A stretch of DNA of 64,000 nucleotides from JBDWFY01 sp964291365 (GTDB taxonomy: Bacteria > Pseudomonadota > Alphaproteobacteria > Rhizobiales > Stappiaceae): assembly GCA_964291365.2 (NCBI GenBank), contig OZ219977.1:1-64000 (forward strand), written 5' to 3'. Each line of letters opens with the position of its first letter. The first letter of the stretch is position 1. Positions 1 to 11,357 of this stretch are shown here, piece by piece. The notes under the pieces are model-generated. The model did no database searches. It worked only from the letters and a program-made list of their open reading frames with translations, and was not told the origin of the DNA. A program made the translations under genes and the position numbers.

Positions 1-8
1 ATTTACTT

Positions 9-180
9 TAAAATATACCTTTTGGATCGTCGCTACTCGCTTGTTACCAAAATCGTACTCTCTCCTTCTGCAAGTCAAGTAGAAGAGATTTGTGAAGGTT
101 AGGGTCGTCACTTTTATAAGTATGACGGCCGCACTGCGCGCGCGGCGCCTTTGTGCACGTGCGTGATGGTTACGTTGATA
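9..180 (+). repeat. Diverged direct repeat, copy 1 (partner 1728-1890)
   Basis: Begins AAAATATACCTTTTGGATCG and runs through a shared GAAGGTTAGGGTCGTCACTT block. The second copy at 1728-1890 follows the same order of blocks with scattered substitutions, including the shared CGCACTGCGC...GTGCACGTGCG end. No reading frame of interest was seen. It is probably two ends or two copies of an old repeat about 1.7 kb apart; the class is not recognised. Confidence 0.7.
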
Positions 181-188
181 TGCGTCAC

Positions 189-237
189 CGCGCGTGTGTG
201 CGTGCGCGTGTGCGCGTGCGCGTGTGCGCGCATGCGC
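189..237. repeat. 49-nt perfect alternating pyrimidine-purine tract (Z-DNA-prone)
   Basis: Every base from C189 to C237 alternates pyrimidine and purine (CG, TG and one CA step) without a break. Such (CG/TG)n tracts are the classical substrate for left-handed Z-DNA. It lies just after repeat copy 1 and is reduced to a short CGCACGCGGTGC-like stretch at the corresponding place in copy 2. Confidence 0.85.
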
Positions 238-556
238 TATGCTAACGTAACTAGCAGACCGGCTTGCGCACGCACAAATGGACACAGTACAGTGCAGTTG
301 ACCTGAGCTTAGCTTCGTATGGGGCGGGTAAGAGCCTGGGTACGTGACTAACCTGAGCTAAGAAGACTACGGTCCGGGTCAGAGTGTACCGTTCGCTTGA
401 GCAATCATGACACCTTGGTAAGTGACCTACGAAAATAAAAGAGAGAGAGAGAGAAACGTGGGGGGACACTTTTGCAGCCCTCACTTGCACCAATCGCGTG
501 TTGAGGGTACGTGAGCCATGTCTAGTGCGGTAGGCTATAGTTTCTTGTGGGGCTTA

Positions 557-901
557 TGCACCTATCAATGGTATGCCCCACCTCCCCCACCTGGGGGAGA
601 TGGGGGAATGATGGGTGATTTGTCCTATAGATTGTGTACCTAGCCCCATATATGGGGCATAATTATAGGGTTCTATCCCCGTCCACACCCCCATCCCCCA
701 TATCGGGAAGTTCCAATTACTATTGTGGCACTTCATAAAAGGCGAGCAAGCTTTAATTTTCAACTATTCTAGTTAATGCACAGTGTTGACAAATGCCCCA
801 CCTTGCCCGACCTATGGGGCCAGGCTTTAACGACAAACTCCCATGTTTTCCCCCACCTATGCCCCAGGTGGGGTAGGCGGGGCATACTATTGATAGGTGC
901 A
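557..901. mobile_element. PIF/Harbinger-like MITE with TTA target duplication
   Basis: The ends are inverted repeats: TGCACCTATCAATGGTATGC at the left and the reverse complement of TGCACCTATCAATAGTATGC at the right, continuing into a CCCCACCTxCCCC block. The element is flanked on both sides by TTA (554-556 and 902-904), the 3-bp target preference of PIF/Harbinger elements. The 345 bp hold no transposase. Related solo ends (ATTGATAGGTGCATTA) occur near 1075 and at 50322-50337. Confidence 0.75.
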
Positions 902-1727
902 TTATCCTTTACTTCCAAGATTTGTAGTGTTTCACAGTTAGCAGGTCATTGAGGCCTTTCTTGAGCTTTGGGTCATATCATGTCAATTTCCCACTCTGGG
1001 AGTGGAAATGCCCCTCATCAATCCCTTTATCATACCCACACGTCTTCCTGGGAGGGGGGTGCAGGGGATTTCATTGATAAGTGCATAAAATCAGTGGACC
1101 ATTTACGTGGTCTTGTGTTCTGCACGAAAGGCGAGAGGGGGGCTACATTTTTTTCAAACAATTCACATCCATGCTGGGTATAACATGCAATGCCTGTGGT
1201 GAGGGGTCATATCATCGTCATAATAATGTAACACATTATCCAATGTAATGCAAGAAATTGCAATTCTGGGACTTTCCTGTGAATCCCATTTAGCCAAAGG
1301 CAACTGCTAGTTGTTTTCAAATCCAGTCTATAGCAAAACTAGTGCAAGGTAATTGAGAGCAAGTAACATCAAAGATTGATTCTTTAGTGTGGAGGAGAGA
1401 CTGTAAGCGTAGGTCATATAGGTAGCTACCGAGAGAGATATCAAAAAATGAATGTATTTTCCAAGGCTGCACCTCCAGTGACTGGTAGAAGGAAGAATAG
1501 AATAGTTTGTGGAAATAGTCTGGAGGTTCCTGCACGTACACGTTCACAGAAAATCAGCGGTGATCAAGACTTCCAGTAAAACCAAGGGGTTATCGAGGTC
1601 AGGTAGCCGTGGCTCATCTAATACGATTATACGATCCTATTGCAGTGCACAATCTAATCTAATGCAATTAAGGTCCGACCTTGATTGAGTAAAAATGCAT
1701 GGGTGGATATTCACCAAATTCATCGGA
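902..1727. other. Non-coding stretch with MITE relics
   Basis: Contains a degenerate copy of the 557-901 MITE end around 1010-1085 (CATCAATCCC ... ATTGATAAGTGCAT). Otherwise no convincing exon, RNA gene or repeat was seen. Confidence 0.4.
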
Positions 1728-1890
1728 AAATATACCTTTTAGATCATCTCAACTAGCTTGTTAACAACACCGCACTCCCATCTTCTGCAAGTCCAGTAGA
1801 AGAGATTTTCGAAGGTTAGGGTCGTCACTTTTAAAAGTATTATAGCCGCACTGCGCACGCGGTGCCCTCGTGCACGTGCGCAGCTGTGAC
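1728..1890 (+). repeat. Diverged direct repeat, copy 2 (partner 9-180)
   Basis: Starts AAAATATACCTTTTAGATCA and keeps the AGTAGAAGAGATTT and GGTTAGGGTCGTCACTTTTA blocks of copy 1 in the same order and orientation. Confidence 0.7.
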
Positions 1891-3220
1891 GCTTTAACTA
1901 TAAATAACTAGCTGGGCGGGGTTATAGGATCAGGTTTGCGCACGTGCAATTGTGCAAATCGACGCATGGTCTGGGTCAAAGTACTCAACAGGCTGGCTGG
2001 CGGTTATTAGGTAAGTTACCTACCTTGGTACGATAATTTCAGAAGGTGACTATGTGCCGAAGTACCAAGATGATAGTCTAGTGGGACAGCCCATCGCACG
2101 GGATGGGTTGTCCCGCTATGCCTTTGGCAGCCGGGTCAGAGAACTAGAATGTAAATTTATATGTCAGCTATTTGGTGTTTTTGTATCGAAAACTACGTGT
2201 ATTCGCTTGGGTGAGAGGGGGGAACATGTTACACCACAGGAATAGGCAGCTAGTGGGGGATTAGTGGCTCACTCCTTGGTGCTGAGCTATACAATATACA
2301 CCAGGCCTGAGATTTGAAAATATTTTATGGACACTGATTTATTGTTGATGCACCAAGCAGTGGTGACCATTATGCAGCCGGTACTCCCACCTACAGTGGT
2401 GATTGAGGATTTTGATTGGCAAAACTAGAGCTCAATACAGCACATACCCCGCACGCCTTGATGTATTATGCTGAAGACGACCTTTACCTAGGATGATTGT
2501 GTGCATGAGCAGAAAGAACATGCATAAATGCATGTACTGCTCCTGGGCACAGTCAGTGAGCATGGCTACGATGGCCAGCCAAAATGCACTATTTGTGACT
2601 TGTAGGTCTTACCACTCAATTCCAGTTTTTTGTCAAATTCGACAGATTTATTGCGCTTACAGCTCACACAGGTGCCGTGATATTTTGTTGACAACAAGGA
2701 CGTGACTGATTACTTTACCCCTTGCGCATGCATGCGGGGTAACAAGCACTTGATTGCTCCCTTGAAGCATTCTGTACTATGCTTTGAAAAGATCGGGGAA
2801 CCTGGGGACGAGGCCAGCGTTTCTAGTACAGTGTGTATACTGCTTTCTTTTAGTAAACCAACAAATGTATGGACATACATGATCTGTCACATTCCTTCCA
2901 TTCAGGCATAGTGTGCTGATATCTGTGATGGGAAGATAGTTCGCATCAGTGTGAGCAGAGCTTTCCACCCCTCTCTGTGGCCTCTTTCTTCTCTTCTCCC
3001 TTTCCTCAAGTGAGTTAATGAAGTTTATAAAGTTTAGTAATAAACCATGCAGTTTGACTTGTTTGTGGCCACTAGCTCTTGATAACACTTTCACTGTCAT
3101 GTTATCTAGTCAAAGATAGAACCTTGCATAGCCTCCAGGTTAGGTCAGATGGGGCTTCAGTGCTTGAGTTTTAGCTGGACTGTGTCTATAGTAACTGCAA
3201 GAATAAAAACAACTGAAGAA
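1891..3220. other. Non-coding stretch with a short hairpin and a dispersed-repeat copy
   Basis: Holds a strong hairpin at 2083-2114 (GGGACAGCCCATC, loop, GATGGGTTGTCCC) and, around 2640-2740, a minus-strand copy of the dispersed CTTGCGCATGC repeat described at 7033. Open frames here are short and overlap on both strands, and none looks like an exon. Confidence 0.4.
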
Positions 3221-3393
3221 GTAAGTAGGGATGGCAGGACCAGATAGTACACAAACAAGACTAGTGGGGATAATGCACAGACAAGATGCATCCCTACACA
3301 GTTCAAGCAACAGAGTTTCTTTGAAAACGTGTGTAGGGATGCATCTTATGTGTGCATTATCCCTAGTCTTGTTTGTGGCCATTCCTACTTACT
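3221..3393. repeat. Foldback element (about 60-bp arms)
   Basis: The left arm reads AAGTAAGTAGGGATGGC ... ACAAACAAGACTAG ... GATGCATCCCTACACA. The right arm is its reverse complement, ending GTTTGTGGCCATTCCTACTT. The arms match over nearly their whole length with small indels, separated by a loop of roughly 40 bp. No target duplication is recognisable. Confidence 0.8.
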
Positions 3394-4485
3394 AGTAGCT
3401 AGTTGCACCCCCTGATAGAAGAGATCGCACTGAATGCTGTGGAGGATAGCACAAAGTCCCTCTCCCAAGTGATGTCCAAAAGTAGTGATGATCAACTGTT
3501 GGCTGTGAGGTTGACATTGAAGCGATTACCATTGAGCGCAAAAGCTTTACTTGAGCTAGCTCCCTTGCTTGTAATTTCCTCGTTATTTTGTGAAGTAGAA
3601 CAGCATTGACAAAAATTTTCTCCTAGTGAAATTTACCATTGTATAGTAACCAGGGTGGCTGTGTCAAGTTGGCCATTCTGATCCATTTGGAGGTTGACAA
3701 CTTGGGCATTTTGTCGACCCCGTTTATGAGATACTTATAAATATAGTATACTTACATTATGTACCTGGGCTTCTTGGTAGAAAATCAGGCTGTAATCAAG
3801 GTTAACCATATTTTAGTTGAATTTTAAGACCTTGGTATGATACTACATGCGTATATGGGCGTATCCGGGCCATCTCTACTTGTATAGAGTCCACTGAATA
3901 GAATTATGTGTTTGTGTCATCAAACGAAACGTGATAGTACAAGTATGTTTGATGTCACAATAATGGGATAGTGTGGCTAATATGCACGAGCTATTGACAG
4001 TACGTGCTCAGAAGAGAAAATCTAAATGGTATCATCTCCCTGCATATCAACAGTAGATAGCCCGCTAGTACAGTGCGCATGCACAGATGAAAATAAATGA
4101 ACTTTGAACCTAATATCGCGTAGGCCACACCTCTCAGGCCAACAGTAGCTGCATGTTCGAACCACCACCAAGAAGTGTGCAAGGGAGACATTCGAGTGGA
4201 CCGAGAACGTCGAATCTACCGGACTATTGACAGGTATGACAAAGAACAGTCCATCTCGCCTCTCGCTTCGCTCGAGGCTCGGTGGCCGGCTCAGCAAGCC
4301 TCTCGAAATGTGCGGTGCTTCGCGCACTCATTCAAGAATGCGTCTCTATGGTCACCCTTGTTTGTGCACACGGCCCTACAGTTCTGACCAATCGTAGGTT
4401 ATGACACGGACTATATAAGAAAATTGATTGTCTGAAAATATTTTTTATAGATAGTATTATAATAAATACAATGAACATGAAATGT

Positions 4486-4590
4486 AAATAAGATAACGAA
4501 GATTCTCTGTGAATAACTTAGTGGTCGGTGTACAATTTGTGCCACCGATCACTAAGTTGTCCATAGAGAATCTTTGTTTTCTTATCTACA
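4486..4590. repeat. Foldback element (about 45-bp arms)
   Basis: The arm AGATAACGAAGATTCTCTGT continues as GAATAACTTAGTGGTCGGTG. The reverse complement of the right half reads AGATAAGAAAACAAAGATTC then ...ACAACTTAGTGATCGGTGG. The loop is about 15 bp. It lies just 3' of the small minus-strand gene that ends at 4647. Confidence 0.8.
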
Positions 4591-4646
4591 AGTAGGTGTC
4601 ACAACTTTAAATGCAATATTATGTATCAGTCATTGGTAGTTTGCTT

Positions 4647-5170
4647 TCAATGAAGATTCAGAGTAGCCATTAGTCCCTCCATTGACTGTCCAGGTGTAGG
4701 TTGTGGTACGTCATCGAGGTTAATCAAATTCTCTGGAGGAGAAGGAAGAGGAGGAGACTCTGTTGAGGTAGAAGGCCCGGGACTACAGCTTCCAGTGGGA
4801 GTGGGCCCAGGTGAATGGAGAGAGTTGCCAGCAGTAGGAGGCTGGGAAGATGGAGGATGCCTTCGCTGCCCTCTCCTACGCCTCCCTCTCCTACGTTTAA
4901 GGCTCCTCCTTGGATGATGATCTGCTGTTACACATGTAGGTGAGTGAGTTAATATTGAATGTTTATACTTGGTTCAGTTTTACCTGCATGAGATAGCCGT
5001 TCTCCTGCTCTCCACCTCCTCTCTATCTCAGTCAATATTCTCTCCCTTTCAGCCAGCCGCCACTGAAGATAGTGGAGCTCATTAACTGCAACTACTAAAG
5101 ATAATAGCTAGAGGTTAGTGATACTGCATAATGCTGTGTTTACTTACGTACCGCTCAAAATATCACCCAT
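4647..5170 (-). CDS. Three-exon small protein, Arg-rich then Pro/Ser-rich, unknown function
   Basis: Reading the minus strand, exon 1 is 5170-5152 (ATG, six codons plus one base), exon 2 is 5094-4984 and exon 3 is 4924-4647, ending in TGA. The introns are 57 and 59 bp with GTACGT...TTTAG and GTAAAA...ACAG borders. The joined coding length is 408 nt, an exact multiple of three, giving 135 aa. The protein starts MGDILSVVAVNELHYLQWRL, has a charged, probably helical segment (residues about 15-45, many E/R), then a basic cluster of Arg repeats (about 52-65), then a Pro/Ser/Thr-rich tail ending MATLNLH. The helix plus basic patch suggests a nuclear protein, but no family is recognised and no function is claimed. 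More 5' exons are possible. Support comes from consistent splice sites and frame across three exons and from low-stop, compositionally biased coding sequence. Confidence 0.6.
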
Positions 5171-5228
5171 TACTACTTCTTGTAATCGTTGCTAATCCCT
5201 AATCCAAGAATCTTTAGAATGAGAAATG

Positions 5229-5375
5229 ACCTTGCACCATACAGCTTGCACCATAGAGCTACATACTACATGTAGCTAGATCTTGCACCATGCTGTTTAT
5301 CGTGCAAGGTCTATGGTGCAAGATCTAGCTAGCTCTATGGTGCAAGCTCAAGCTCTATGGTGCAAGCACAAGGTC
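5229..5375. repeat. Foldback array of a TTGCACCATA(GAGCT) motif
   Basis: The decamer GCACCATAGAGCT and its reverse complement AGCTCTATGGTGC recur: three copies face one way (5235-5300) and four face the other (5310-5365). This gives a cruciform-prone inverted repeat just upstream of the 4647-5170 gene. Confidence 0.75.
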
Positions 5376-6316
5376 AAGGTATACATAGCATGTGGCTTAC
5401 AACATTACACAACCACAATAGCAAAATAAGTTGATGCAAGAATACAGAATCTAGAGGTAATGCAAAATGTGTCTGTAGCATTTACCTTTCACGTGACTTG
5501 TACTGTGCATATGCATACTCAGATGGTGTAAGCCACATAGGAAGTGCTTGCGGGTGATTAACATTTTTACTTGCTTTCCACAAGCATTGTAATCCAGCTA
5601 CAGCATATAAGGTCAGAACACTACTAACCTACAGTACGGAGGAGAGTCCATCTTTCACCCGGGCGTACTTTACACCTGGAAATCATAATTTTTGTAAGCC
5701 TTTCGTGGCCTGCCCTATCTTTGAACTGAATATTATAACACACACACCCAGCAGGTACGGGGGGGGGGGGATTTCTCCCTTGAAAATTGCCAACTATTAT
5801 ACCAATACATATTGCAGAGTGTGATCTTCGCACCCTCGGGCTGAGTGCAGTACAGTCGATTTCGGCTGCATTTGAACATGCATGTGTGGGAGCATGTGGG
5901 AGGCCACCAACTTCATGCAAATTTATGCCTCCGAGAGGTATTTATTTTGGCAAATTTATGAATTTAGGGACTTACATGAATGGCCAGCTTCTTCACGTAA
6001 TGGTACGCAGTGTGTCCACGCACACACGCATGTTCAAACGCATTTGAAATCGACTGTGTAAATGCCATACATCCCTCAAGTCCGTGATATAACTATTTTT
6101 ATATCCCGTGGGCACAGCTACCATGGATACACATGTGTACGTTCAGAAGACAACAATAATTGTGATGGTCAACCCCATACTGCATAATTGTAATACACTG
6201 AAAGAAACTCGCAATTCGCAATCATTGAAAACCCAAAATATCGTAATTCGCGAAATGTTTGTGTTATAAATTTTCGTGTGACAACATTTTCATTCATATC
6301 AAATGCGTGCCATATA
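5376..6316. other. No gene seen
   Basis: Short overlapping frames only, and a G10 homopolymer near 5760. No splice-bounded exon or known repeat was recognised. Confidence 0.35.
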
Positions 6317-6702
6317 TGTGACTGGATTTGCGAAAACCCGGCATATCGCAAAAATGCGCAAGTCGCGCAATGCGCGTTTTTAGTAGCTCTGGTCGAAAAT
6401 TGTCAAAGTCGAGTTTTTGTCGTATTCATGTCAAAGAACCTTTCTAATAACTGTTACCATCACCTACGGAGGCTAAATGTAACATACCAAGGCGAAATAA
6501 GCCTTCATTTCCAAGTGTCTCGATCTACCTAGTCTGTACAGCTGCCGTACACGGAGCCTGTTGCTAAGGACGCTAAATCGAAGCGCGTGATCAGTCTCAA
6601 ACTTGCCGGTGAATTAGCTCTGGGATAGGGCTTATCAAATCTGTAGCTAACTAAAATTTCATATAATTTGCTACATGGTGGGTTTTCCCAGATACGGTCA
6701 CA
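6317..6702 (+). mobile_element. TGTGAC-family TA-flanked MITE, copy 1 (internally deleted)
   Basis: Left end TGTGACTGGATTTGCGAAAA; right end is the reverse complement of TGTGACCGTATCTGGGAAAA. TA lies on both sides. The body matches the other family members at 38639, 57763 (inverted) and 62302, for example CATGTCAAAGAACCTTTCTA, GAAATAAGCCTT and GCTGCCGTACACGGAGCCTG. At 386 bp it lacks about 250 bp of the 3' half present in the other copies. Confidence 0.85.
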
Positions 6703-6975
6703 TATTCACCGTATAGTAATACTAGTAAAAATTTTTTGCGTAAAAAATTTTCGTCACTTTTTGTGCGAGACGAAAATTTTTTAACAAAGAAAATTTCATG
6801 AATAACGGTATGTGAATGGTAAGTATTTTATACGCCTATAAACTACCACCATAGGTATATTATACATCTTCTGTGAGATGCCCATGTGTCAATCACCAAG
6901 CAAGATGCTGGACCCAGAGCTAGTGGTGAGTTACCTTAGCAAGATAATTTCAGAACATGAGATGATGTTTTAAGG

Positions 6976-7025
6976 TAGTCTCGCGGGCCAGCCAATCACA
7001 CGGGCTTGGCTGGCCCACGAGACTA
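6976..7025. repeat. 50-bp perfect-type hairpin with TAGTCTCG ends
   Basis: TAGTCTCGCGGGCCAGCC pairs with GGCTGGCCCACGAGACTA around a short loop. The ends match the terminal consensus of the larger foldback elements at 26356, 40145, 40704, 41713 and 46069, but no target duplication is visible. Confidence 0.75.
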
Positions 7026-7032
7026 CCAAGAT

Positions 7033-7112
7033 TGTCGCATGCGCAAGGGATATAAAATAATCGGTTGGTCTATCTGTCTGTCTGTTGTTGTCACCACTAA
7101 AATTGCCGGATC
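7033..7112 (+). repeat. Dispersed repeat GCATGCGCAAGGGATAWAA
   Basis: GCATGCGCAAGGGATATAAA is followed by an AATCGGTTGGTCTGTCTGT block and CACTAAAATTGCCGGATCTC. Related copies occur on the minus strand near 2640-2740, 8540-8615 and 12298-12370, and on the plus strand near 39995-40075. The shared order (GCGCAAGG, then a GTCTGTCTG-like block, then an AAATYGCNRRATCT block) marks one family of unknown class. Confidence 0.6.
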
Positions 7113-8748
7113 TCGATTATTCATCAAACATATTTGTAGTAGCTACAATTATTTTATCGATTATCAGTTGCCCAACTCACTAGATTTTCTGAGTAGGCCG
7201 GCACTACTAACTTCCGTCACATAACTTCACCATGGCAACACTGTATGAGCATGTGCATTATTGGGGCGAGCCGAAGCGAGCCCCACATATATCATACATA
7301 TGAGAAAATCGCTGTACTTATGTATGTATGTGTGTATGTAGCGATACGTCGTCCACGTGTTCAGCATACAGTATGCGCGTGCACAGTATTGCAGATCGGT
7401 AAAGATTGACAACATACAGCGTGTGCTAACTTAATTGTAGCTCACCAAATCAAAAGACATGACAACAGTGCCCAGAACTGAACAGCAGCACGAACAACAC
7501 TGAGCCTGAGCAGCCATGAAAGGAGACTCCTAGACAACAGACAAAAGGTAGGATGGCAGACTTAAGCAGTACATTTCTTTTAATACAAAGTTCATACTAA
7601 GGTTGATTAAAGCCTTTAGCTAGCTAGCTAGCTACTGTACAGCCTATCACAGTACTGAGCCTTGTGTAATAGTGATAAATGCCACTGAGTACGTGATGCA
7701 TCACCAAAGGCTTTAAAGCTCAGTATTAATTACCTACATGTACATTACTAGGCTAGAACAATTAGGCTGGAGCACAAAGAGAGCATGTACAGACTACGTA
7801 CTCTGAGACCCCAGAGTTAAGATTTGGCTGACAGCAAATGCATGCCTATTCACGTAGCAAAGAGACCCCAGATTAGAGCAAATAGGCTACAGCAAATGAG
7901 ACATCACACACAAACTACATGTAGCGAAGAGCAAAAGAGTGATATTCTGTGAGCGAAGGCTCTCACCCCCTCGATGATTTACATCACCCTAGTATATTAA
8001 TATTATGACAAATAGCATATCGGAGGCACCCAATTGTAAAATACTCCGCGTAAACCCACGATTTATTAATTAACTGTCATGATAACAAAAATAGCGTGTC
8101 ATGGAACTACACTTAATATAATGGAGTGGATTTATATGAAAACTGAGGTAAGAGATCAAGGCAGTCTTGAGTTAGCCCTGGGAGAGATGAGAATGACAAT
8201 TTGCACATGTTTTACAAAGAGCTCTCAAGCACATACCCTGTGCAGCTGTTGTAGCGTTGTATAGTTAGCATTGAAACACTCCATTCAGAGCTGAGCTGTA
8301 CGCACTTTATGATTTGGCAACCCTTACCTACATTGAGGTCAAGCATGCGCACATCAGCACATGCATAATAGCCAACTGAGTGGGTACGATCAGTAAACCA
8401 TAGGCATGCTGAACAGAAAATGCACGATTTGTAGCGCCTATCAGCCATGTTCAGCAATTTGAAGCGTACAGAAACCAGTTTTTTCACCGACAGCTACTGA
8501 CTCATGCTTACAGCATGCACAGGTGCCTAGAACTCGAGATCTGCTGATTTTCATGCGGATGACAACATCCACAGACATACAAACCGATTATTTTATCCCT
8601 TGCGCATGCACGCGGAGAAAAAAGGTGGTTCAGGTATACCTGATTGTTTACATGAATGTTTGGGGGCTTGATAGATAGGTATTTTGGCATAGATCATGTA
8701 TGTGAATGTATATGAAAGTTAAATGGTTCTGTAAGTAATATTTATAAC
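7113..8748. other. Mostly unannotated; one dispersed-repeat copy
   Basis: Apart from the inverted copy of the 7033 repeat at about 8540-8615 and a short GCTAGCTAGCTAGCTA run near 7618, no exon, RNA gene or structured element was recognised. Confidence 0.35.
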
Positions 8749-8885
8749 ACACTTAACTGGTATTAAGTGTTTTAATGTGTGCACGAGGATGATGCAATAA
8801 CGGTCGAGGTGGTGTAATGCACGAGCCGAAGACGAGATCATCCGAGTGCACCACATTAAAACACGCAGTACCAGGTAAGTGTGTC
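8749..8885. repeat. Foldback element with about 45-bp arms
   Basis: CACACTTAACTGGTATTAAG...TGTGCACGAGGATGAT pairs with ATCATCCGAGTGCACCACAT...GTACCAGGTAAGTGTGT. It directly abuts a second inverted repeat at 8896-9124. Confidence 0.7.
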
Positions 8886-8895
8886 CTAAATGTTT

Positions 8896-9124
8896 TATTT
8901 CTGGTCAAAGTGACTTTCAACCAAGCAGATGCATTGAAACTTACACGATCAATGGTTCACACACTTGTACTCTCAAGCGCTATAGTTTGGTGACTTGTTC
9001 TGACTGGTTTAGACTACTAAAACTGTGCAATATCTATTTAATGCATACTTAAGTATGCAATATGCTATTTAAAGCACACTTTTCATGCATCTGATTGGTT
9101 GAAAGTCACGTGACCAGAAATAAT
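8896..9124. mobile_element. Small TIR element, about 42-bp arms
   Basis: Left arm TTATTTCTGGTCAAAGTGAC continuing TTTCAACCAAGCAGATGCAT. The right arm is the inverted match, ending GTCACGTGACCAGAAATAA. The following sequence (9130-9185, TATCCGGGCCAT...TAGAGTC) is shared with about 3855-3900. Confidence 0.7.
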
Positions 9125-9198
9125 ATATTACTTATATGGCATATCCGGGCCATATCCTACTTATAGAGTCTACTAACTCTATGATACATGTATAGGTA

Positions 9199-9874
9199 TG
9201 GCTGTATTAAAACACAGAATGAAGCGAACTGGACCAGACCAATACACTAGTTTGCGGAACAGACAGTTTAGGGTGTGGTTATAGGTGTGGTTTAAAATTA
9301 AAAGCCTACCTGCGTCTAATTTGTAAACATACATGCTGCCGATAATTCCCAGGCGCTTTAAAAATATTATGTCATGACTAGTGTAGTTTATACTATTGGG
9401 CTAAATTAGATCCTGGAGGATCAATATTAAGGTGAGGTGATCTCAATATTATTCTTGCTTCACGGCAGTTAGATGCTCTCTCGCTACAACGAAGACATCG
9501 AAACCTTGCTCAGTAGAACTAATTTTAAAGGTAATGTTAGCTTTCTCAGCACCATTGTCTTTCTTAATGTCGGCCACTTTGGCCACACAAGACCGGGAAC
9601 GACCATAGTTAACAAAAGACTGCGTATGGAACGATATGACAGTCTGCATGAAATGGATCAAGAGGTTCACCATTGAGGTGGCTGTGAACGAACTTGAAAG
9701 CAAGTTGCGAGACCTTCACTTCGGGCAGATTAGCTCCGTGTTCATGGTGCTCAGATTAGATAGCTTTAGCTTCAAACCACACCTGTAACCACGCCTTCAA
9801 CTGCCTGGTTCATTCCGTGGATTAGTGTATTGGTCCGGTCCGGTCCGTTCCATTCCGTGTTATAGTGTAGCCCA
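9199..9874. mobile_element. 676-bp TA-flanked MITE with about 90-bp TIRs
   Basis: The left TIR begins TGGCTGTATTAAAACACAGA. The right TIR, reversed, begins TGGGCTACACTATAACACGG, and both continue into GGACCAATACACTA and GTGGTTAYAGGTGTGGTTT. The direct TA at both ends fits Tc1/mariner-type insertion. The core holds an 84-codon minus-strand open frame (9703-9449) whose second half, ending HLTAVKQE, is protein-like and could be a captured exon. No transposase was seen. Confidence 0.75.
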
Positions 9875-11357
9875 TACATGTACATTTAGATGGGATTAAT
9901 GCAAGAGAGATAAACTGTTCATGCAGTGTGCGATTAACCCATTAATGTTCTTTCCATGCTGACATTGACAGTTTTGGAAGTGTCTGTAGATCCATTCATA
10001 GTGGACAGCCCAGGAGAAGCTCATACAAGACTAGTCATTTGCAATAATAGTGAAACGTAGCTGCGATTACAATTTCCAGAATCTCCAGGACTAAATAGGT
10101 TTATCTATAGTCATGTAGCATTGTTACTGTAGTGCAGCAATCACGATTTTCTCAATATTTTTGTTACATTAGTGCATTCTATTGTACATGTACATTTCAA
10201 CATCCTTTGCATGAAACTGTACAACTTTTAAGTAGCTACTGTTTGTCTATCCCTAAAATTAGTAGTGTGGTATTCACAAAAAATTAACCACTGCATAATA
10301 ATTATTATAATACCATTACATAATATTATGCATATATAAGGTATTGCAAGGAAGTGATGCAATGTGTTACAGATTGCATGAGCAATATTGGCTATGTACT
10401 GCAATAGTTGCAGACCGTTTTCCTGTTGACTAAACCTGCTGTGTTGGCTAAACCTGCTGTGTTGGCTGGACCATTACTTTTGCTTGCTTGCTGATCTTGT
10501 GTTGTTAGCACATTTACCTCTCCGTGATGGAGTTACATTCTCAGGCTGAAGTGAGTGCCAACTGTTTGTTATTTGTTTAGCACATTGATTTCAAGTCCTC
10601 GTTTCACATTGTATCATCAAATAATTTTTATGCATGCATGCTGCACAGAGGAGGGTCAAAAGGTCACCAATCAATTGCTACCTAATGAACATTCCAATCC
10701 CCTGAAGTTGCTTCTTACAATTAATCTGAGAGCTATTCTGCTGAAAACATTCACAAAAACCAGTATTAGCCCCAGAATTTTGTTACTAATAGGTGACCTT
10801 TTGACCGTGTCCTACCTCCTCTGCATGCTGCATATGTATCTAGAGATGAGAGCTGCAGCAGCAGGTGTGCACCTGTTGTGATGATTTTTACATGTAATAT
10901 TATGAAGGGAAGGGTATAAGTTACATAAATAATTATAGTGGTAATAATATCGAAAAATAAAGCAAATTTACCAGATTCTCATGCAGGCTGATGCATAGTA
11001 GGTACATTTATCTTGACTAAAGATCTTTACTCCATATTATAACACGAGCAGTAATTGGAGTACCAAAAATGGCCACAATAATTATGCTACGGTTGGCAAG
11101 TTAGAAATCTGCCATATATGGAAGTTTTGATCATTATGTCAATAACTTGTGGTCACACTGTGCATGGCACATTGTACTGTCCCTGGTATAGTATAGCACC
11201 AATTATAAGCATCCGTAAGTGTAGCTAGGTCTATTGAATAGGCTAACATGAGATAGCTCTGTAATTTACTTTATTTTTCCATAATTCTAGATGTATGCTC
11301 CTTCCCTTCATGCATATGCTCCTGATTATACGTATTATGTTATAGATTGTGCGCAGA
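9875..11357. other. Non-coding stretch with one inverted-repeat element
   Basis: Apart from the element at 10631-10836, the sequence is AT-rich with short frames. A duplicated CTAAACCTGCTGTGTTGG unit lies near 10431-10466. No exon was recognised. Confidence 0.35.
10631..10836. mobile_element. Small TIR element, about 40-bp arms
   Basis: GCATGCTGCACAGAGGAGGG...TCAAAAGGTCACC at the left is inverted as GGTGACCTTTTGACCGTGTC...CTCCTCTGCATGCTGCAT at the right. Target duplications are not clear. Confidence 0.65.

Noticed and set aside
3403..3609. 68-codon plus-strand frame with helix-like composition (HPLIEEIALNAVEDSTKSL)
   Set aside because: No ATG or clear splice partner and it abuts a foldback element. 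It could be an old exon, but nothing else supports it.
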